Shown: piece by piece, positions 60,695 through 64,000 of the stretch | How positions within the stretch are numbered: position 1 is the stretch's first letter | Layout of the letters: each line of letters begins with the position of its first letter | NCBI RefSeq assembly: GCF_947496985.1 | Contig: NZ_CANMEZ010000012.1 | Span: forward strand, 62,001 to 126,000 | DNA length: 64,000 nt | Direction: 5' to 3' | Source of the DNA: an uncultured Kordia sp. | GTDB taxonomy: Bacteria > Bacteroidota > Bacteroidia > Flavobacteriales > Flavobacteriaceae | Notes under the pieces: model-generated | What the model saw: the letters and a program-made list of their open reading frames with translations, nothing else | The model's database searches: none | What the model was told of the DNA's origin: nothing | Translations under genes and position numbers: made by a program

Positions 60695-62806
60695 TTAATA
60701 TTCTTTAACTCTAGCTCCTTTATTATTGAAAACACCTTGTACAATATTACCTGTCGATTTGTATTTCATAACTCCAAGTCCGTCAATTTTATCATTTATG
60801 AATATTCCTTTGAATACCGAACGGTCAACGTAGGTGTATATCCCGTAACCGTTTCGTTTTCCATCTGCAGTATATGCTCCTGTGTATACACTTTTGTTTT
60901 TCCACAGATACGTTCCAACATTGCTACGTTGTCTATTTTTAAAAAATCCCCAATATACATCTCCATTATTGTACGTGTATTTACCAAATCCATCAATGCA
61001 ATTTCCTGTACAGTTTCCTGCTTTTTTATTAGCTATATAGTCTGCAGCTTGCTTTTCAATTAGTTTGCCTTCTTCAAATCGTCCGGCTGATGTAATTTGT
61101 AAATCTTTGTTCATTGTGTAGCCAAAACCATGTTGTTTTCCGTTTTTCCATTCTCCAATGTAAATGTTACCATTACTCCATTTATAATAACCTACTCCAT
61201 CGCGACGATTGTTTTTGTATTGTCCGTGATAATACGATCCGTTAGGATATGTAATATATGCTACGCCATCAATAGCTCCGTTTTTGAAAGTAGCATCCGT
61301 AATAATATTATTTACTTTTACGCTTCCCCAACCTTCTTTACAATCACCTTTAATACAATTGAAATCACTTACTTTTTCAGTTGTTGTGTTTTCTATATTG
61401 TTTGCGTTGGTTTCATCCGTGTTACTGTTATCTAGTTCTCCTTTGTAAAGTCTTCCCAATAAAATTTCATCTGTTTTTGCTGTTCGAAATCCTGTTAAAA
61501 TGTACAATGGTTTATCGTCAATAAAAATTACAGGATCACCATTAGATAAGTATTCAAATCGTGCTTTTTCATAATCAATATGCTTACCTTTTACAACAAT
61601 GAAAAAATTATCTTCTTTTAATTCACGTGTGTACAAAATAGATGCTTTGTCTGTTGTGAATAAGGTTAAGTCTTTTACTGCTTGTGATTTTATATTATTG
61701 TAATTGTACACAACATAGGTTCTTCCTAAAACTTTATCAATACGATAATCAATCATGTGTGGACCTAAGAATGCAAAATCGCGTGCTTTTACCTTATTGT
61801 TTCCTTCAACGTAGTTTATAAATTTTCCATCATGTGCATAGCTAATCATGGCTTTTCCTTTAGAAATCACTTTTGTTATGGGAATACGTGTATCCATAGT
61901 TTGTGTTGATTTTTCTTTAACACCATCAACTGCATAGTATGTTTTTGTTAAACCATCGTACACTACTTTTTCATTGGGTTTTACACCTTTACTCATGGCT
62001 ATATCTGTAGCCCTAGCGCCATTAACATAAACGGTTTCTAGCTTTCCTCCTGTTTTTCCTCCTCCAGATGTATAATAACCAAATTTTAATTTCATTGACT
62101 TATTTGCATCACTGTAGTAACGATTAAAAGTTTTATAGTGTTTGGCATCTGCATCATTTGCCACGTAGAAATCAATTTTATTTCCTTTTTTATCAGTATC
62201 TACCGTGTATTCATAAATTCCAGAAGACAACTCTTCTTTGATTAAAAACCCGTTTTTATAATGATATTTTCCTTTGAATCCAGGAATACGATCTGACTTT
62301 GTATATTGCACAGAAACGATGACTACACTTCCTTTTTTCTGGTAACTATAATCTCGCTGTTGATAGAAAACTCCTTTTTTATTAATGACTGTTTTTACAA
62401 TTCGATCTTGTGAATCATAAGTGTATATTTTTTCTTCTCCATAGCTGTTTTTTTCATATGTCAATACATTTTTTTTATTGAAAGAATACTTACTAACACT
62501 TCCACTTTTGTATTGAAACAATACTATATTTCCACGCGAATCATATTCAATTTTATCATCATAATTGTTACCAATCATTTTTCCATTCGCGTCATAATAG
62601 TACCGTGTTCCATAGTTATACAGCAAGTTTCCTTTTTTATCAAATATTTTTCCGCTTGACGAATAAATATCACCTCGCAAAAAGAAATGTTCTTTTTTAT
62701 GCTTAAAACCTATTGGATTTTTGGGCGCATTATTCATGTCAATTTTTTGTGCATTTATCGTTTGAGACACAAAGAAAAAGAGTAAAAGAAAGAGTATACG
62801 TTTCAT
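60695..62806 (-). CDS. Secreted MORN-repeat protein
   Basis: The 703 residues begin with a signal peptide (1-19). The N-terminal 200 residues hold YD-like repeats (GNLLYNYGTRYYYDANGKM; YSFNKKNVLTYEKN); a middle part of unknown fold follows. The last ~200 carry about six MORN repeats (GSYYHGQYKNNRRDGVGYYKW, then IYIGEWKNGKQHGFGY and others), each with the Y-x-G-x-(W/F)-x-x-G-x-x-x-G-x-G pattern. The two repeat types in one secreted protein suggest a surface or periplasmic scaffold. It lies 15 bases from the next upstream gene at 62822. Confidence 0.85.
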   Translation of the reverse strand: MKRILFLLLFFFVSQTINAQKIDMNNAPKNPIGFKHKKEHFFLRGDIYSSSGKIFDKKGNLLYNYGTRYYYDANGKMIGNNYDDKIEYDSRGNIVLFQYKSGSVSKYSFNKKNVLTYEKNSYGEEKIYTYDSQDRIVKTVINKKGVFYQQRDYSYQKKGSVVIVSVQYTKSDRIPGFKGKYHYKNGFLIKEELSSGIYEYTVDTDKKGNKIDFYVANDADAKHYKTFNRYYSDANKSMKLKFGYYTSGGGKTGGKLETVYVNGARATDIAMSKGVKPNEKVVYDGLTKTYYAVDGVKEKSTQTMDTRIPITKVISKGKAMISYAHDGKFINYVEGNNKVKARDFAFLGPHMIDYRIDKVLGRTYVVYNYNNIKSQAVKDLTLFTTDKASILYTRELKEDNFFIVVKGKHIDYEKARFEYLSNGDPVIFIDDKPLYILTGFRTAKTDEILLGRLYKGELDNSNTDETNANNIENTTTEKVSDFNCIKGDCKEGWGSVKVNNIITDATFKNGAIDGVAYITYPNGSYYHGQYKNNRRDGVGYYKWSNGNIYIGEWKNGKQHGFGYTMNKDLQITSAGRFEEGKLIEKQAADYIANKKAGNCTGNCIDGFGKYTYNNGDVYWGFFKNRQRSNVGTYLWKNKSVYTGAYTADGKRNGYGIYTYVDRSVFKGIFINDKIDGLGVMKYKSTGNIVQGVFNNKGARVKEY

Positions 62807-62821
62807 TGTTTAGTGTGGGTT

Positions 62822-63517
62822 TTATTCTGCAATTTTCACAGTATTCATTAGTTCATCACACATATGAACTTTTAATGGTTGATTGTCAAATGCTATCTTT
62901 GCCATTTCGCCTCCGAATAGTTTTAGCAACGTAACTGTTGATTCATTTTTCAGCTTTTCTTCAGCAAGTACCATTTTAAATATATATGTGTCATTTTCTT
63001 TATCTAGTTCTACAGTTTTACGATTATCATTATCTGAAAAACCATATTCTAGTAAAAAGCTTTTTAGTTTTTCTACTTCTTCTAACGTTACATTTTTGGT
63101 GTATCGAATTTCTGTAGCTTTTGCCATTATTACTTTTCGCGCATCTTCTAGTTTGTGTACACGTAACGTATTAAATGTATCATCACATAAGTGTAAATCA
63201 ACAGGTAAATTCATGTAATCAGAGAGTTCTTTTGGAAAAATATTGAAAACACTCTCTAAAGATTCATCATTTAAAAATTCATCTTTGATTACCATTCTAA
63301 ATACATAAACATCTCCTTCTTTTACAAACTGAACCGATTTTGTATCTCCATTTGCAAATCCTGAACTAGTTAAATTTTCGCCTAGTTTGTCTGCTATTTC
63401 CTCCGTTACTCCATCTTTATAATATACTTCTGTTCCGTTGTATACTTTCTTTTCACCGTAATTAGCACAAGAAATTAATAGTAATATTGCAGAAAGTAAT
63501 GTGATTAATTTTTTCAT
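62822..63517 (-). CDS. Lipoprotein with internally duplicated domain
   Basis: The lipobox LISC places the lipidated Cys at residue 17. The 231-residue protein is two copies of one ~95-residue unit. Copy 1 (about 31-122) runs YYKDGVTEEIADKLGENL ... GFANGD ... YVFRMVIKDEFLNDES ... VDLHLCDDTFNTLR. Copy 2 (about 137-228) runs RYTKNVTLEEVEKLKSFL ... GFSDND ... YIFKMVLAEEKLKNES ... LKVHMCDELMNTVK. One Cys is kept in each. I do not recognise the fold. It heads the minus-strand run with the MORN and lipoprotein genes. Confidence 0.78.
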   Translation of the reverse strand: MKKLITLLSAILLLISCANYGEKKVYNGTEVYYKDGVTEEIADKLGENLTSSGFANGDTKSVQFVKEGDVYVFRMVIKDEFLNDESLESVFNIFPKELSDYMNLPVDLHLCDDTFNTLRVHKLEDARKVIMAKATEIRYTKNVTLEEVEKLKSFLLEYGFSDNDNRKTVELDKENDTYIFKMVLAEEKLKNESTVTLLKLFGGEMAKIAFDNQPLKVHMCDELMNTVKIAE

Positions 63518-63631
63518 TTTATTATTGTTATTAGTTGTAAAAAAATTGCTTTAACTTTCTTCAAAATTCATTATTAAGTGTCTTTTTTACAATACGACAA
63601 ATTGCGTATTTTCACATGTACTCTAGCTGTT

Positions 63632-64000
63632 TTACTGTTGTTTACACTTTGACTGGTAACGTCTTTGGCTTCCTAAATACCCTAATGTTATTGCTTTTTT
63701 CCAGTTTTTACATGCATTTACTTCATCACGTTTCATATCATATACATTTCCGAGATTTGAATATGCTTTTGCATAGGTAGTATCTATTTCTATTGCTTTT
63801 TCAAAATGTGATAAGGCAAGCATTATTTTTCCTTTTTTCGCATAACAAACTCCCATGCTATTATATACTTCTGATTGTTTTTCATTTAGTGTTATTGCGT
63901 CCATATAATCAATTAAAGCTTCGTCCAAAAAGCCCATTGCATCATGTGCGCCGCCTCTAAAGAAAAATGCCTGCGCATGTTTTGGATTGAGCTGAATTAC
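63632..64000 (-). CDS. TPR protein, C-terminal part (cut by window end)
   Basis: The frame is open to position 64000, the codons upstream of the Met at 63937 reading VIQLNPKHAQAFFFRGG, so the gene starts beyond the window. The 122 visible residues hold three tetratricopeptide repeats (AFFFRGGAHDAMGFLDEAL; EVYNSMGVCYAKKGKIMLAL; AKAYSNLGNVYDMKRDEVN) and a C-terminal WKKAITLGYLGSQRRYQSKC typical of the final repeat. Such proteins are scaffolds. The spacer to the lipoprotein gene is 114 bases. Confidence 0.85.
   Translation of the reverse strand, partial: VIQLNPKHAQAFFFRGGAHDAMGFLDEALIDYMDAITLNEKQSEVYNSMGVCYAKKGKIMLALSHFEKAIEIDTTYAKAYSNLGNVYDMKRDEVNACKNWKKAITLGYLGSQRRYQSKCKQQ

Overview
The window is about 64 kb of low-GC, gene-dense bacterial chromosome. 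Several features point to a marine Flavobacteriaceae bacterium, plausibly Kordia or a close relative. These are promoters of the Bacteroidetes form TAnnTTTG, little Shine-Dalgarno signal, a type IX secretion (gliding-motility) C-terminal domain, an OMP_b-brl_3-type barrel, GSCFA and choice-of-anchor I proteins, and six tiny precursor peptides with a K-rich leader ending in GG. Genus is an inference from overall likeness. I saw no rRNA, tRNA, CRISPR array, transposase or phage gene, and no gene-free stretch over 300 bases.

Layout. 1-3.7 kb: aerobic phenylacetyl-CoA epoxidase genes in transcription order paaE-A-B-C-(D), minus strand, with small palindromic repeats in every spacer. 3.8-9.2 kb: GG-leader peptides, a TetR regulator, a long aromatic amino acid hydroxylase and a GSCFA protein. 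9.4-16 kb: alaS, then an M23 peptidase-MerR-LemA-TPM-TPM run. 16.1-24.9 kb: a lectin-like T9SS substrate, three paralogous secreted proteins (two ending in an ExbD-like domain), an alpha/beta hydrolase and an outer-membrane barrel protein. 25.2-28.1 kb: a TPR-AraC regulator and a duplicated peptide cassette with a decayed gene relic. 28.1-36.6 kb: the essential GTPases Der and Era, each followed by a choice-of-anchor I lipoprotein, plus a stand-alone GldM-N-like protein and a rhomboid protease. 36.9-41.9 kb: TetR, small membrane protein, SulP transporter, universal stress protein, beta-carbonic anhydrase and DUF2490, which looks like a bicarbonate/CO2 module.

42.2-51.3 kb is the most striking part. 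A Crp/Fnr regulator with a Cys-Cys pair is followed by a TauE/SafE exporter, a CstB-like persulfide dioxygenase-rhodanese fusion, a lone rhodanese, cytochrome bd oxidase (cydAB) and a split YeeE/YedE transporter. Six promoters here, including the regulator's own, carry the same dyad GTAAC-N4-GTTAC (one copy imperfect). In each it is centred about 33 bp upstream of the -7 box, the place of a class II activator site. I infer a reactive-sulfur regulon: persulfide oxidised by the dioxygenase, sulfite exported, thiosulfate or sulfur species imported, and sulfide-tolerant respiration through bd oxidase. A three-gene minus-strand block (DUF1330, HxlR regulator, methyltransferase) interrupts it; two of its promoters have their own inverted repeats around the -7 box.

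51.4-64 kb: a secreted gluzincin-type metallopeptidase, two two-component systems (NarL-type and LytS/LytTR-type), an alpha/beta hydrolase, and a minus-strand run of envelope proteins: a membrane protein, lipoproteins, a MORN-repeat protein and a TPR protein cut by the window end.
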